A stretch of DNA of 64,000 nucleotides from Mucilaginibacter gotjawali (GTDB taxonomy: Bacteria > Bacteroidota > Bacteroidia > Sphingobacteriales > Sphingobacteriaceae). This document shows positions 47,801-55,677 of the stretch, piece by piece. The stretch's first letter is position 1; each line of letters starts with the position of its first letter. The position numbers and the translations under genes are program-made. The notes beneath the pieces were generated by a model, which was not told the origin of the DNA, made no database searches, and worked only from the letters and a program-made list of their open reading frames with translations. Location: positions 1,674,001 through 1,738,000 of the forward strand of contig NZ_AP017313.1 in assembly GCF_002355435.1 (NCBI RefSeq), given 5' to 3'.

Positions 47801-48152
47801 GTTGATAACCAATGCCGAAGAATTAAGAAAACACAACGGCGATGCCCTTAAATCTGCGCGTGAGGCGGCGGCATTGCGTTTAAGGCCGATATTGATGACA
47901 AGTTTGGCAATGATTGTTGGTATGATACCGATGGCCTCCGGGATTGGTGAGGGTGGCGACCAGACTTCGCCGCTTGGCCGCGCTGTAATAGGAGGGTTGT
48001 TTGCATCAACCTTTGCCGCTTTACTGATATTGCCGCTGGTTTTTGCCTGGGTACAAGGCAAAGCCTCAACTGATTCTGTTTCATTAGACCCTGAAGATAA
48101 AGAAAGTAAATTTTATGTCCCTTTGCACCATCATGAACATCACGAAAAATAA
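44895..48152 (+). CDS. RND efflux permease, HAE/AcrB type
   Basis: 1085 residues. The N-terminal TM1 (RPITILVIVAGLFFFGINAV) is followed by a large periplasmic loop (IFPDLNLPVIYVSHPYGGYT), a TM cluster with the relay motif GILVDESTVTIENIHQHF (one conserved Asp, the second replaced by Glu), a second periplasmic loop (~residues 580-860), and a final TM cluster with GVSISNAVLLITNAEE and the C-terminal GRAVIGGLFASTFAAL. A charged cytoplasmic insertion (~480-540) is typical of Bacteroidetes members. It exports hydrophobic or amphipathic compounds by proton antiport. It overlaps the adaptor gene by about 20 bp. Confidence 0.93.
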   Translation: MGLIKGALQRPITILVIVAGLFFFGINAVRSIKIDIFPDLNLPVIYVSHPYGGYTPDQMEAYFGKNYVNLLLFVSGVKSIETRNISGLTLIKLTFYEGVNMAQAAAEVTAYTNRAQASFPPGSQPPFILRFDASTLPVGQLVLSSPTRSNNELLDMANIYIRSSFTSIPGLVAPAPFGGNVRTVVIKINPDLLRSHSLTADQVVAALRDNNQNNPAGNVRIGDYNYLAPSNTTIKNIKDFGDIPLYKNGVQTVFMKDVATVEDGADITTSYALVNGKRSVYLPITKSADASTWEVVQNLKKAIPRFQSLLPEDVKLSYVFDQSVYVINAVKSLAEEGAIGAVLTGLMVLLFLGDRRGAMIVILTIPTCIISGIFFLYLFHQTINIMTLSGLSLAIGILVDESTVTIENIHQHFDMGKPKALAIWDACKEIAFPKLLILFCILAVFAPAFTMTGIPGALFLPLSLAIGFSMITSYLLAQTFVPVMANWVMKNEHEDKSHDDGFALEDEGAPWEQKELAIKNAMGGEGKKLTRFDKFRLRYLHWMDWMMPNRKWVVSLYIVVAIGLAFLLFNIIGRDVLPKVNSGTFQVRLRAPDGTRFERTELYTVEARKILAGIVGKQNIDVTSALVGMHPGLFSTSPIYLFMAGPQEAVMQVNLKEDYKVNLDDLKERFRIEMRKKLPNVQLSFEPIELTDKILSQGSPTPIEVVIASKNKPQNIKMAFKVLDKLKKIDYLRDVQIGQSFKYPSININIDRVRAAELGVSVNDVSRSLVASTSSSRYTEKNVWLDTKAGLSYAVQVEIPEYQMASLNDVREIPVMTGSPRPVLGDVADIKVGTTNGEDDDIGAVPILTVTANLYKKDLGTAATDVQKAIASLGKMPRGLTVATRGLSQTLTDTLDSLQTGLIVAIIVIFLMLAANFQSFKMSLVVLSTVPAVLFGSLFLVKITGATLNLQSYMGMIMSVGVSISNAVLLITNAEELRKHNGDALKSAREAAALRLRPILMTSLAMIVGMIPMASGIGEGGDQTSPLGRAVIGGLFASTFAALLILPLVFAWVQGKASTDSVSLDPEDKESKFYVPLHHHEHHEK

Positions 48153-49257
48153 ATTTTATTCCGCTTTAACTATTTTAGCGGTAAGCGCAGTTTTTATTAG
48201 CTCATGCGGGCCTGATAAAAAGGAAAAGGACGCGCAGGCGCAAACCATAAAACAGGAGGATGCCATAGACAGCCCTGCGGTTGAACTTGCAATGGTAAAT
48301 AAAGGTAAACTGCAGGCAAATATTTCTGTGCCAGGTGAATTACTGCCTTACCAACAGGTCGACCTGTATGCCAAGGTGAATAGCTATGTGAAAAAACTTT
48401 GGGTCGATATCGGCTCTCAGGTGCACCAGGGGCAGTTGCTGGTAACGCTTGAAGCCCCTGAAATTAATTCGCAGCTGGCCCAGGCCGAGTCGCATGTTAA
48501 ACAAATGGAAGCCATTTATTATGCCAGCAAAGCAACTTATGACAGGTTATACAATACAAGCAAGATCCCCGGTACAGTTTCGCAGAATGACCTGGAACAA
48601 GCTGATGCCAAAAAGAACTCCGACCTGGCAAACGTAGAGGCTGCCAAATCATCCTATAAAGAAATGGCTGCCAATTTAAATTACCTGGAAATACGGGCGC
48701 CGTTTGATGGGGTAATTTCCGCGCGTAATGTAAATACGGGCGCTTATGTTGGCCCAGGTGGCAAGGGAACTGATCCCCTGCTCGTTTTGCAGGATCAGTA
48801 CAGGATGCGTTTAGTGGTTTCGGTGCCTGAGAATTATACAGGCGGGTTAAGTGATAAAAACAAAGTGAGTTTTACGGTGCAGGCATTGCCAAACCGCCAG
48901 TTTACAGCGCAGATTAAAAGGCTTGCCGGGGCGCTGGATGAGAAATTACGGTCGGAGAGACTTGAAATGGATGTTTACAATACCGATCATAAACTTTTAC
49001 CCCACATGTATGCCGACGTAAATGTTCCCCTGCCGAGTCATGACAGCACGCTTTTTGTGCCAAAAACGGCGGTGGTAACTTCAACCGAAAAAGTTTTCGT
49101 TATAAAAGTAGTTAACCACAGGGCCCGGTGGGTTGAAGTTAAAAAAGGTGTTCAAACCGGTGATGTGATGGAAATTTACGGCAATTTGGAAAAAGGCGAC
49201 CAGGTGGTTAAAAAAGCTTCGGACGAGATCAGGGACGGATCGGCTGTAAGTTATTGA
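48133..49257 (+). CDS. RND efflux periplasmic adaptor (MFP) lipoprotein
   Basis: 374 residues starting at MNITKNKFYSALTIL (ATG 48133), which opens a lipoprotein signal with lipobox ISSCGPD. An ATG six codons earlier is possible. The lipoyl-like half motifs (VDLYAKVNSYVKKLWVDIGSQV; YLEIRAPFDGVISARNVNTG) flank an alpha-hairpin (LAQAESHVKQMEAIYYASKA). Beta-barrel and membrane-proximal domains follow. It bridges the permease and TolC channel. It is last in the operon, and a strong terminator lies 74 bp beyond its stop. Confidence 0.92.
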   Translation: MNITKNKFYSALTILAVSAVFISSCGPDKKEKDAQAQTIKQEDAIDSPAVELAMVNKGKLQANISVPGELLPYQQVDLYAKVNSYVKKLWVDIGSQVHQGQLLVTLEAPEINSQLAQAESHVKQMEAIYYASKATYDRLYNTSKIPGTVSQNDLEQADAKKNSDLANVEAAKSSYKEMAANLNYLEIRAPFDGVISARNVNTGAYVGPGGKGTDPLLVLQDQYRMRLVVSVPENYTGGLSDKNKVSFTVQALPNRQFTAQIKRLAGALDEKLRSERLEMDVYNTDHKLLPHMYADVNVPLPSHDSTLFVPKTAVVTSTEKVFVIKVVNHRARWVEVKKGVQTGDVMEIYGNLEKGDQVVKKASDEIRDGSAVSY

Positions 49258-49330
49258 GTAGCCCGATGCCACTTTAACAAAATAAAAAATCAGGGTGAAT
49301 AGTGTTTCTACCCTGCAATTAAAATACTAA

Positions 49331-49362
49331 AAACAGGCCTTATCCTTTGATAAGGCCTGTTT
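49331..49362. terminator. Bidirectional terminator
   Basis: Perfect 14-bp stem AAACAGGCCTTATC / GATAAGGCCTGTTT with loop CTTT; T-runs occur on both strands. It serves the efflux operon and the convergent RRM gene. Confidence 0.9.
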
Positions 49363-49378
49363 TAAATATCTTTATGAA

Positions 49379-49774
49379 TTAGTAACGGCTACCGCCGCCA
49401 CGATTGTTGTCTCTTGAGTAGCCACCGCCACCACCGCTGCCACCACGATTTCCGCCGCCGCCATAGCCGCCGCCGCCACCACGGTTTCCACCACCGTAGC
49501 CGCCGCCACCGCCTCTGCGGTCACCGCCTGGCTTTTTTTCTTCAGCCTGGCTTACAGCAATTGTTCTGCCTTTAACGCTAAAGCCGTTTAGTTCAGTGAT
49601 TGCTTTTTGAGCGCTTTCATCATCAGGCATCTCAACAAAGCCAAAGCCTTTGCTTCTCCCTGTTTCACGGTCATTAATTAATTTTACGGTGCTTACTTCA
49701 CCATAAGCTTCGAAAAGCTCTCTTAAATCAGCTTCCTCTAATGAAAAGGGAAGGCTTCCTGCGAATATGTTCAT
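49379..49774 (-). CDS. RRM RNA-binding protein with glycine-rich tail
   Basis: 131 residues. Residues 1-80 are one RRM: RNP2 as IFAGSL and RNP1 as KGFGFVEM, with the usual LNGFSVKGRTIAVSQA ending. Residues ~85-131 are Gly/Arg/Tyr-rich (RGG-like), probably disordered and RNA-binding. Bacteroidetes generally lack Hfq, and RRM proteins of this type affect transcript levels, including glycan-utilisation genes, in Bacteroides. A 12-bp inverted repeat lies 50-81 bp upstream. The GC-rich GGN codon run is coding repeat, not a microsatellite array. Confidence 0.93.
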   Translation of the reverse strand: MNIFAGSLPFSLEEADLRELFEAYGEVSTVKLINDRETGRSKGFGFVEMPDDESAQKAITELNGFSVKGRTIAVSQAEEKKPGGDRRGGGGGYGGGNRGGGGGYGGGGNRGGSGGGGGYSRDNNRGGGSRY

Positions 49775-49823
49775 TAAAATTTAATTTATAAGTGCAAGTC
49801 CTTTTTGCCTGCATGCTTTTATT

Positions 49824-49855
49824 ATCATCAAATATAGTAATAGATATTTGATGAT
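49824..49855. promoter_or_regulatory. 12-bp perfect inverted repeat overlapping the RRM gene promoter
   Basis: ATCATCAAATAT (49824-49835) and ATATTTGATGAT (49844-49855), 8-nt spacer AGTAATAG. On the minus strand the proximal arm contains TATATTTG (49829-49836), an exact -7 element. The dyad could be an operator over the promoter, or a hairpin if transcription starts further upstream. Confidence 0.5.
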
Positions 49856-49900
49856 TAATGTTACAAAATGCAAATTACTGATAAATGTTTTAAAAAATGT

Positions 49901-50353
49901 TTAATAAACCTGTTTTACCAGGTAATTTTTTTCATTTAAATTAAATTTATCCCCTGCTTTTAACCCTTTAAGCTTTGTTCCGATGGGCGAAAACGGCGAA
50001 ACCGCAACATATTCACTGTTGTTAACTTTAAGTGTACCTGCACTTATAGCGATGTAAAAATTGGCCATATCAGTGAGCACCAGGCTGCCTGTATCAACGG
50101 TGTCAGCAATATTGTTGGGGCTGATCCTGTTCAATGCAATTTTTAATTTATTGGCTTCTTTTAGCTGGCCCATATTGCGGTTGGCCTCCTGCTGTGCCAT
50201 TTCCCTGCCGGTTTCATACTTATCGCCGGCGCTGCTTTTGGTGTCATTGTTCGACGCCGTTTGCGCCTCATTTATAGCTAATTGAGCAGCATCCAAACGG
50301 CTTTGCACATATTCAAGGCACTGGTTATACAATTGTTTTTTTAGTTCGATCAT
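49901..50353 (-). CDS. GreA/GreB-like transcript elongation factor domain protein
   Basis: 150 residues. The N-terminal ~75 residues are helical (coiled-coil) with NNDTKSSAGDKYETGREMAQQE at the hairpin tip, and the C-terminal half resembles the FKBP-like GreA domain (DTGSLVLTDMANFYIAIS; YVAVSPFSPIGTKLKG; AGDKFNLNEKNYLVKQVY). Bacteroidetes proteins of this kind are often mislabelled 3-oxoacyl-ACP synthase. The fold suggests binding near the RNA polymerase secondary channel. Acidic residues (Asp and Glu) are present near the tip, but whether they suffice for transcript cleavage is unknown. Confidence 0.75.
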   Translation of the reverse strand: MIELKKQLYNQCLEYVQSRLDAAQLAINEAQTASNNDTKSSAGDKYETGREMAQQEANRNMGQLKEANKLKIALNRISPNNIADTVDTGSLVLTDMANFYIAISAGTLKVNNSEYVAVSPFSPIGTKLKGLKAGDKFNLNEKNYLVKQVY

Positions 50354-50369
50354 GGGAGGGGTAAAGATA

Positions 50370-50488
50370 GAGATTAGTGATTGGAGATTAGTGATGAGGT
50401 GTTGGAAAGTTAGAGAACAATGCAGTAAGAATTACTTCAGGGTGTTAGCATATCAATACTAGTCTCTAATCTCCAGTCTCTAAACTCC
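50370..50488. repeat. Inverted repeat of the GGAGATTAGTGA type
   Basis: GAGATTAGTGATTGGAGATT and onward (50370-50398) is matched in inverted, imperfect form by the stretch reading TAGTCTCTAATCTCCAGTCT (about 50459-50488). Each arm is itself a tandem of a ~14-bp unit (GATTAGTGATTGGA). I recall such units as common intergenic repeats in this phylum. No coding content. Confidence 0.55.
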
Positions 50489-50497
50489 AGCCAAATA

Positions 50498-50530
50498 AAA
50501 GCCCCCTTACACTCGCTGCTTGGGGGCTTT
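50498..50530 (-). terminator. Terminator-like hairpin
   Basis: AAAGCCCCC (50498-50506) / GGGGGCTTT (50522-50530), 15-nt loop. On the minus strand it is followed by TTTTATTT, suggesting termination of transcripts from the esterase gene, though it lies 245 bp beyond that stop codon. Confidence 0.55.
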
Positions 50531-50774
50531 CAACCTAAACCTTATCACAATTATAAATGCGGGACGCATTTATACAACTCATAACGCACGAAACCGCCGA
50601 TAAGTTTTAACGAATGCAAAAAATTGACCATTTAATGATAAATTTTTTCATAGTTAATTTTTTTAACGCTGTTTTGTAACTCAATTGTTACTTTTCAGGA
50701 TGGGGTAACTGCATCATAATGAGCCTGCAACACGTGTATTTTGCAATTGATCGCCGGCAAGCCACCCCTGGCAC

Positions 50775-51575
50775 TTACATACAGGCAGCGAAAAATTTTA
50801 GTGAGGAAATGATATGCTTTGACCAGTATGCCCATTCATGACCACCCTTATGTTCTTCAAAATGATGGGGTATGCCTTCTTTTACCATCTTTTTGTGCAG
50901 TATGCGGTTATAGTTGATCAACAGGTCATCGGTTCCGCAATCAAAACGCAGTGGCGGGAGTTGCCCCCGGTAATGTAAAAATGTTTCAAATACATCTTCG
51001 TCAATGATGTCGTTCTGGGCATAGCTTTTTAAGGGCTCTTCGGCGAAGAACTTTATCTGGGGTAAACTTGTTATTGAAGAATGGCCCGATATGGCCCTGA
51101 ATTGTGTGCCATATTTTGCGCCGATCCGCAATGCCCCAAAGCCGCCCATTGATAAGCCTGAGATGAAAAGCGGCGAACTTTTTTTTGCGCCGTTGATACA
51201 TTCGCGTAAGGCCCCGGGTACATCTTCTGCTATCCATTTTTCAAAATTAAAACCATTTAACGGCAAAAACGCCGACCCATCACCCCAAAGCCCGTCTGAC
51301 GGCATAGCAATGATCATCGGTGGCAATTCTCCGTTTTGGATCATCTCGTTCACCTTTAAATGTATTCCGGCGCCATAGGCCCAACTCCAGGCGCTGCCGT
51401 ACATCCCATGCAGTAATATCACTATGGGTAATGTATCACCGGCACTTGTCCCGGGTGGAACATAAACGCAGATATCGCCGCGCCCTTTAAGATGGGGGGT
51501 TTTTACTGTTATAAAGCGTAAATTATTGTTTTCGAAGTTGGGGTTTGATATTTCTAAAGTTTTAAATGCTGGCAT
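50775..51575 (-). CDS. Alpha/beta-hydrolase esterase (EstA/FrmB-like)
   Basis: 266 residues from the ATG at 51573-51575 (MPAFKTLEISNPNF); a GTG six codons earlier is less likely. The fold is that of the putative-esterase family: oxyanion region VILLHGMYGSAWSWAY, nucleophile in FISGLSMGGFGALRIG (GxSxG), Asp in FDCGTDDLLINYN, and His in HKGGHEWAYWSKH. No signal peptide, so cytoplasmic. Family members hydrolyse acyl esters such as tributyrin, S-formylglutathione or feruloyl esters; the substrate is undetermined. It stands alone, divergent from the amylase gene across 519 bp. Confidence 0.88.
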   Translation of the reverse strand: MPAFKTLEISNPNFENNNLRFITVKTPHLKGRGDICVYVPPGTSAGDTLPIVILLHGMYGSAWSWAYGAGIHLKVNEMIQNGELPPMIIAMPSDGLWGDGSAFLPLNGFNFEKWIAEDVPGALRECINGAKKSSPLFISGLSMGGFGALRIGAKYGTQFRAISGHSSITSLPQIKFFAEEPLKSYAQNDIIDEDVFETFLHYRGQLPPLRFDCGTDDLLINYNRILHKKMVKEGIPHHFEEHKGGHEWAYWSKHIISSLKFFAACM

Positions 51576-52094
51576 AATTAATTTTTCTAACACGGTATCT
51601 TTCTCGCTTTGCCCTGAAGAAATTCAACAAAGGTTTTCCTGGTGCTAATGATCCTGTATATATTTTATGATTTCTGTTTTTAGTTTGATGGTCAGGTTTG
51701 ATTTGAATACTTTCAGCCGGCTGTCATTCCCAAAAAGAAAAGTGACAGGCATATCCGGTCGTTTGAACGTTTTGAGCATAAATACCCATGGATGACAGGG
51801 ATAGGGCCAGGGGAATCATTAAAATAGCGTTCTTTCTTGTCGTCATGTGCTAAACTGTTTTGAAGCGTATAGGTGCAAAACAAAATCCTGCGAAGTAACA
51901 AATTCTTATCAGGTTTTATTACGATAATATTGGCAGAATATTGGCGTATATTAACTTCGCCAACCAGTTTGATTTTAATTTATATGATTTAAATCAGGTT
52001 TTACCGGAAGATAAAATGCGCCATAATTAAATTAAGATAGACATTTTTTTATCCTTTAATGATAGGTTACTTTGGTTTATAAACCAACCCTTTT
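51576..52094. other. 519-bp gene-free region between esterase and amylase
   Basis: No convincing ORF; a 62-codon minus-strand frame at 51713-51901 has no recognisable features. The only marked signal is the 16-bp palindrome just before the amylase start, with TTACTTTG (a one-mismatch -7 element) directly upstream at 52067-52074. Confidence 0.55.
52072..52087. promoter_or_regulatory. 16-bp perfect palindrome at the amylase start
   Basis: TTGGTTTA-TAAACCAA ends 7 bp before the GH13 ATG and overlaps the end of the TTACTTTG element. A repressor bound here would block transcription initiation. The form resembles LacI-type sugar operators, though no such regulator is in the window. Confidence 0.55.
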
Positions 52095-53675
52095 ATGAGG
52101 ACTGCCATCCCCTTGCCCGTGATTTTGTTTTTGTCGCTTTGTTTTTCAACAACAATTGCCGGCACAATACCTAAGGCTAAAGCTGCTGATCAAGGCCGGG
52201 AGGAGATCATTTATCATATATTTCAGCGAAGTTTTTACGATAGTAATGGAGATCTGCAGGGCGATCTAACCGGCATCCGTCAGAAACTTGACTACCTGCA
52301 AAGCCTGGGAGTGACGGCTGTTTTGCTTACGCCATTGTATGAATCGGTATTTTATCATAATTATTTTGCGTCGGATTTCAAAAAGATCGACCCTGCCTAT
52401 GGCACAATGCACGATTATTTATTACTGATAAAAGACCTGCACCGCCGCGGTATGAAGTTTTATATGGACATGGAAACCCAGTACGTTACCGAAGATCACA
52501 TTTGGTGGAAAGATGGCGTAAATAATCTTAAATCGCCCTTCAGCGACTATATTTTGTACGATGATAAAGCGCATAGTACACCATCATCCATTGTATTCAA
52601 TCTGAAGGGGCTATTAGGATATGACAGCGTTTACCGCAAAATAACCACCGTAAATTTATACAGCCCAAAAGTACTGGCATATAACTATCGCTTGTTTAGG
52701 TTTTGGGTGGACCCGAACGGCGACGGAAAGTTTGATGATGGTGTGGATGGTTTCAGGCTTGACCATATGATGGACAACCTTGACAATAAACTTCCCGGTT
52801 TGTTTGCCCGGTTTTGGCGGCCTTTATTAAGCAAACTGCGGATAGTTAACCCCAAATTGAAGATCATCGCTGAACAGGCCAACTGGGGATCTATAGGGAC
52901 GGACTATTTTGCAAATGGCGGCGTCGACAGGGTATTTGCATTCAGGCTGGCCTTTGCCATCAGGACTTTTAAAAAAGACCAGATAGCCGCCGCCGCCGAT
53001 TCAACTTTTATGCTTACCCCGGCAAATAAACAGCAGGTTGTATTTATTGAGAACCATGATACCCCGCGATTTAGTTATGGCGTAAATGGAGATACCGGGC
53101 ATTTAAAGATCGGCGCTGCACTAAACCTGTTGCTTGGCGGCATCCCTTCCATTTATTACGGGCAGGAATTAGGGATGAGCGGCACCAATGCAGCACTTGG
53201 CGCCACAGATGCCAATGATATACCTAACCGCTCGGCTTTTGAGTGGTACAAAAGCGATAGGGGAACAGGAATGGCTGTTTGGTATAAAGAAAAGGGGCCA
53301 TGGCGGAACAGATTTAATAACGAGGTGGCGGATGATGGCATTTCACTTGAAGAGCAACAAAACGACTCAAATTCCCTCTGGAACTGCTACCGTAAAATGA
53401 TAGCCATACGGAAAGCGAACCCTGTAATATCTAATGGAGCTTATAAAACGCTAAAAAGCGATAAGGATGATGTGTTTACCTTTATGCGGTATGAAGGAAA
53501 TAAAAAAGTTGTTGTGGCCGTAAATCTATCGGATAAACCTGAAACTGTAACTATTGCCGGAGAGGGCAAAACCGGCATGCTGAAAGTTTTATATGGCGCC
53601 GCTAAACCAGGCATGGTGAATAACAATATTACATTAACCTTACCTGTTTATGGAATTGAGGTGATAGGAATGTAA
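52095..53675 (+). CDS. Secreted GH13 alpha-amylase-family enzyme
   Basis: 526 residues with signal peptide (ending TTIAG). The catalytic triad is complete: Asp223 in VDGFRLDHM, Glu260 in KIIAEQANW, and Asp322 in IENHDTPRF. The N-terminal barrel strand reads EEIIYHIFQRSFYDSNGDLQ, and LQSLGVTAVLLTPL follows. The C-terminal ~80 residues are the usual beta-sandwich. The likely role is hydrolysis of alpha-1,4-glucans or oligosaccharides in the periplasm or outside. No carbohydrate-binding module or lipobox is visible. It is monocistronic with a palindromic operator candidate at its start, not in a canonical SusABCDEFG cluster. Confidence 0.92.
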   Translation: MRTAIPLPVILFLSLCFSTTIAGTIPKAKAADQGREEIIYHIFQRSFYDSNGDLQGDLTGIRQKLDYLQSLGVTAVLLTPLYESVFYHNYFASDFKKIDPAYGTMHDYLLLIKDLHRRGMKFYMDMETQYVTEDHIWWKDGVNNLKSPFSDYILYDDKAHSTPSSIVFNLKGLLGYDSVYRKITTVNLYSPKVLAYNYRLFRFWVDPNGDGKFDDGVDGFRLDHMMDNLDNKLPGLFARFWRPLLSKLRIVNPKLKIIAEQANWGSIGTDYFANGGVDRVFAFRLAFAIRTFKKDQIAAAADSTFMLTPANKQQVVFIENHDTPRFSYGVNGDTGHLKIGAALNLLLGGIPSIYYGQELGMSGTNAALGATDANDIPNRSAFEWYKSDRGTGMAVWYKEKGPWRNRFNNEVADDGISLEEQQNDSNSLWNCYRKMIAIRKANPVISNGAYKTLKSDKDDVFTFMRYEGNKKVVVAVNLSDKPETVTIAGEGKTGMLKVLYGAAKPGMVNNNITLTLPVYGIEVIGM

Positions 53676-53714
53676 AAGATCCGGTAAAAACTACCTGCCA
53701 TAGATAAATAAATA

Positions 53715-54673
53715 ATGTCCGACTTAACTGAAATACGTCGATATTGTTCGTATTATTGGTTAATGGATCCAGCTAAATCACAAGAAATATCTGTACCGGA
53801 ATCAATGGGTACAGAATCAACCCGGGAGATTTACTACCCTGACTTAAAATCTACCATTAAAATATTTTTGTTTATATTTTATATACGATTGTCATAAGTA
53901 TCCCTGCTACTGTCTGCCTGATCGCACTTAGTTCAACATTCATCAGATGGCCAATTTTAAAATCAGTACTATTTTTATTGCAAAACATTGTTACGCATTT
54001 AACCGTAATTATATACACAATAAGAAAAAGTAAAAAACAAAATGGGCATTTCTCCAAAATTAGTTTTATTGGAACACCTGTATGGTTGGTACCGATACTT
54101 ATAATTGGAGCATTAGCTTTGGTTATCCCGCTTGAGCACACCTCTTCGTGGATTCCGATGCCAAAATGGGCTCAGAAAGTCTTTGAGGAATCATTTACGA
54201 AGGAGATATTTTCTATTATAAATGTAGTTATTGCAGCTCCAATTCTGGAGGAGATTTTATGCCGTGGAATTATTCTCAGGGGCTTATTAAAAAATTACAC
54301 GCCATATACAGCAATTCTGATTTCTGCTACTCTTTTTGGTGCGCTGCACTTAAATCCATGGCAAGCAATACCGGCTTTTTTAGCTGGATTGTTTATTGGC
54401 TGGGTTTATTACAAAACACAGTCAGTTATTCCTGGAATAATTATTCATACCACCATAAACAGTATCGCGATGTTGTTTTTGTTTCTGCCTGCAAATCGCC
54501 GGGATTTGCTGGGTTTATTTGGTACACACTATTACGTTGTAGCAGTATTTTTCTCTATAACAATATTTGTTGCAGTTTGCATTATTATTAATCGAAAGTT
54601 TTTAAATGTCGCTGGACCTTTATTTAAAACTGAAAACACTTATTCTTTTTCAAACAATGAATCCAGTAATTAA
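53715..54673 (+). pseudogene. CPBP intramembrane protease gene with a frameshift near residue 50
   Basis: The first frame (53715-53897) reads MSDLTEIRRYCSYYWLMDPA to YYPDLKSTIKIFLFIFYI and then stops. The next frame, open from about 53861, continues as a membrane segment TIVISIPATVCLIALSS and runs through 54673. A missing base near the T-runs at 53865-53880 would join them into a protein of ~320 residues. The CPBP (Abi/CAAX-like) protease motifs are intact in the second part: APILEEILCRGIILRG (EExxxR), FGALHLNPW (FxxxH) and IIIHTTINS (HxxxN). An internal start at 53978 would keep the catalytic core. Function of the family varies, from prenyl-protein processing to bacteriocin immunity. Confidence 0.75.
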
Positions 54674-54723
54674 CTTTAGGAAAGTCACCTGAAGTTTGAA
54701 AGAATTTAAACGGCGAATGAGTC

Positions 54724-55620
54724 TTACGCCACCCCAATTATGGCCTCGTCTTCCAAATCCCGCATAAATTTTTTGCGGTAGTTTAACGGGCTGATGTGCA
54801 TTTTTTGTTTGAACATTTTGTAGAAATGCGATACATCACCAAAGCCGCTTTCGTAGGATATATCGGAGACCGGCTTATCGGTTTGTACCAGTTGCTGGGT
54901 GGCATAATTAAGGCGGTACTCAATAATGGTTTCCATAAAGGTTTTACGGGTAATTTTTTTGAAATATTTGCAGAACGCGTTGGTCGTCATATTGGCGATG
55001 CCTGCGGCGGCTTCCAGTGAAACCTGGCTTCTGAAATTCTCTACAAGGTAAGCGTAAACCGGGTTAATACGCTCCTGCTCGGCTGGCGTACGCTCTGCAA
55101 CACTCCTGTTTTGATCAAGTAAGATATAATCATTGGATAAAGCCAGCTTTTGTAATATTTCCAATAACCCCATCAGCATCCTGAAGTTGTTCTTTTCTTT
55201 ACTCAACGCCTCCAGGTTTTTATCAACCACTGCCTGCGTAGCCGATTTAAAACAAATACCACAGCCGCTTTTTTGAAACAGCTTTCTGATAAGCTGCATC
55301 TCGTTTTTATTAAAAAAATCGTCGCCTAAAAATGCACCGTCAAATTGTACTACTATGGCGCTGGCATTTGTTTGTGAATCTTTCTCCTGTTCAAGTTTCC
55401 AGCAATGCGGCAGGTTAGGGCCAAGCAATACCAGGTCGCCGGCAGAAAAATCGCCCATATGGCTTCCTGCATAGCGTTTGCCTGTACCCTCTATAATATA
55501 GGTAAGTTCGTATTCCGGATGAAAATGGTAAGGCGCTTCAAAGGCCGACCTGTCAAATTTTCTGAATAAAAATGACTGACCGTTGGCCGGTTGTATGATC
55601 TCGAAAGAAGCCTTGATCAT
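54724..55620 (-). CDS. AraC-family regulator with cupin sensor domain
   Basis: 298 residues. An N-terminal cupin (APYHFHPEYELTYIIEGTGKRY; FSAGDLVLLGPNLPHCW) probably binds a small molecule, and the C-terminal double HTH (VSLEAAAGIANMTTNAFCKY; VSDISYESGFGDVSHFYKMFKQ) binds DNA. Residues ~110-200 form the helical linker with a Cys-containing segment (KSGCGICFK). It is transcribed away from the phytanoyl-CoA dioxygenase gene 124 bp distant, its likely target. Tandem GTGTAA half-sites lie in the gap. Confidence 0.92.
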   Translation of the reverse strand: MIKASFEIIQPANGQSFLFRKFDRSAFEAPYHFHPEYELTYIIEGTGKRYAGSHMGDFSAGDLVLLGPNLPHCWKLEQEKDSQTNASAIVVQFDGAFLGDDFFNKNEMQLIRKLFQKSGCGICFKSATQAVVDKNLEALSKEKNNFRMLMGLLEILQKLALSNDYILLDQNRSVAERTPAEQERINPVYAYLVENFRSQVSLEAAAGIANMTTNAFCKYFKKITRKTFMETIIEYRLNYATQQLVQTDKPVSDISYESGFGDVSHFYKMFKQKMHISPLNYRKKFMRDLEDEAIIGVA

Positions 55621-55677
55621 GGTTTATTTTAACAATTTGAATTTATTATCGTAAATTTAAGGATAAAATAATCCACA

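Larger units (their letters stand above)
50354..50774. other. 421-bp intergenic region with a dispersed-type repeat
   Basis: No credible ORF. It contains the GATTAG/TGGAGATTAG inverted repeat (50370-50488) and a GC-rich hairpin (50498-50530). The rest is AT-rich. Confidence 0.6.

Noticed and set aside
49379..49520. GC-rich short repeats that might suggest a microsatellite or CRISPR-like array
   Set aside because: They are in-frame Gly codons of the RRM protein's glycine-rich tail; no spacer structure.
51713..51901. 62-codon minus-strand ORF between esterase and amylase
   Set aside because: No motif, and residue composition looks random; treated as non-coding.
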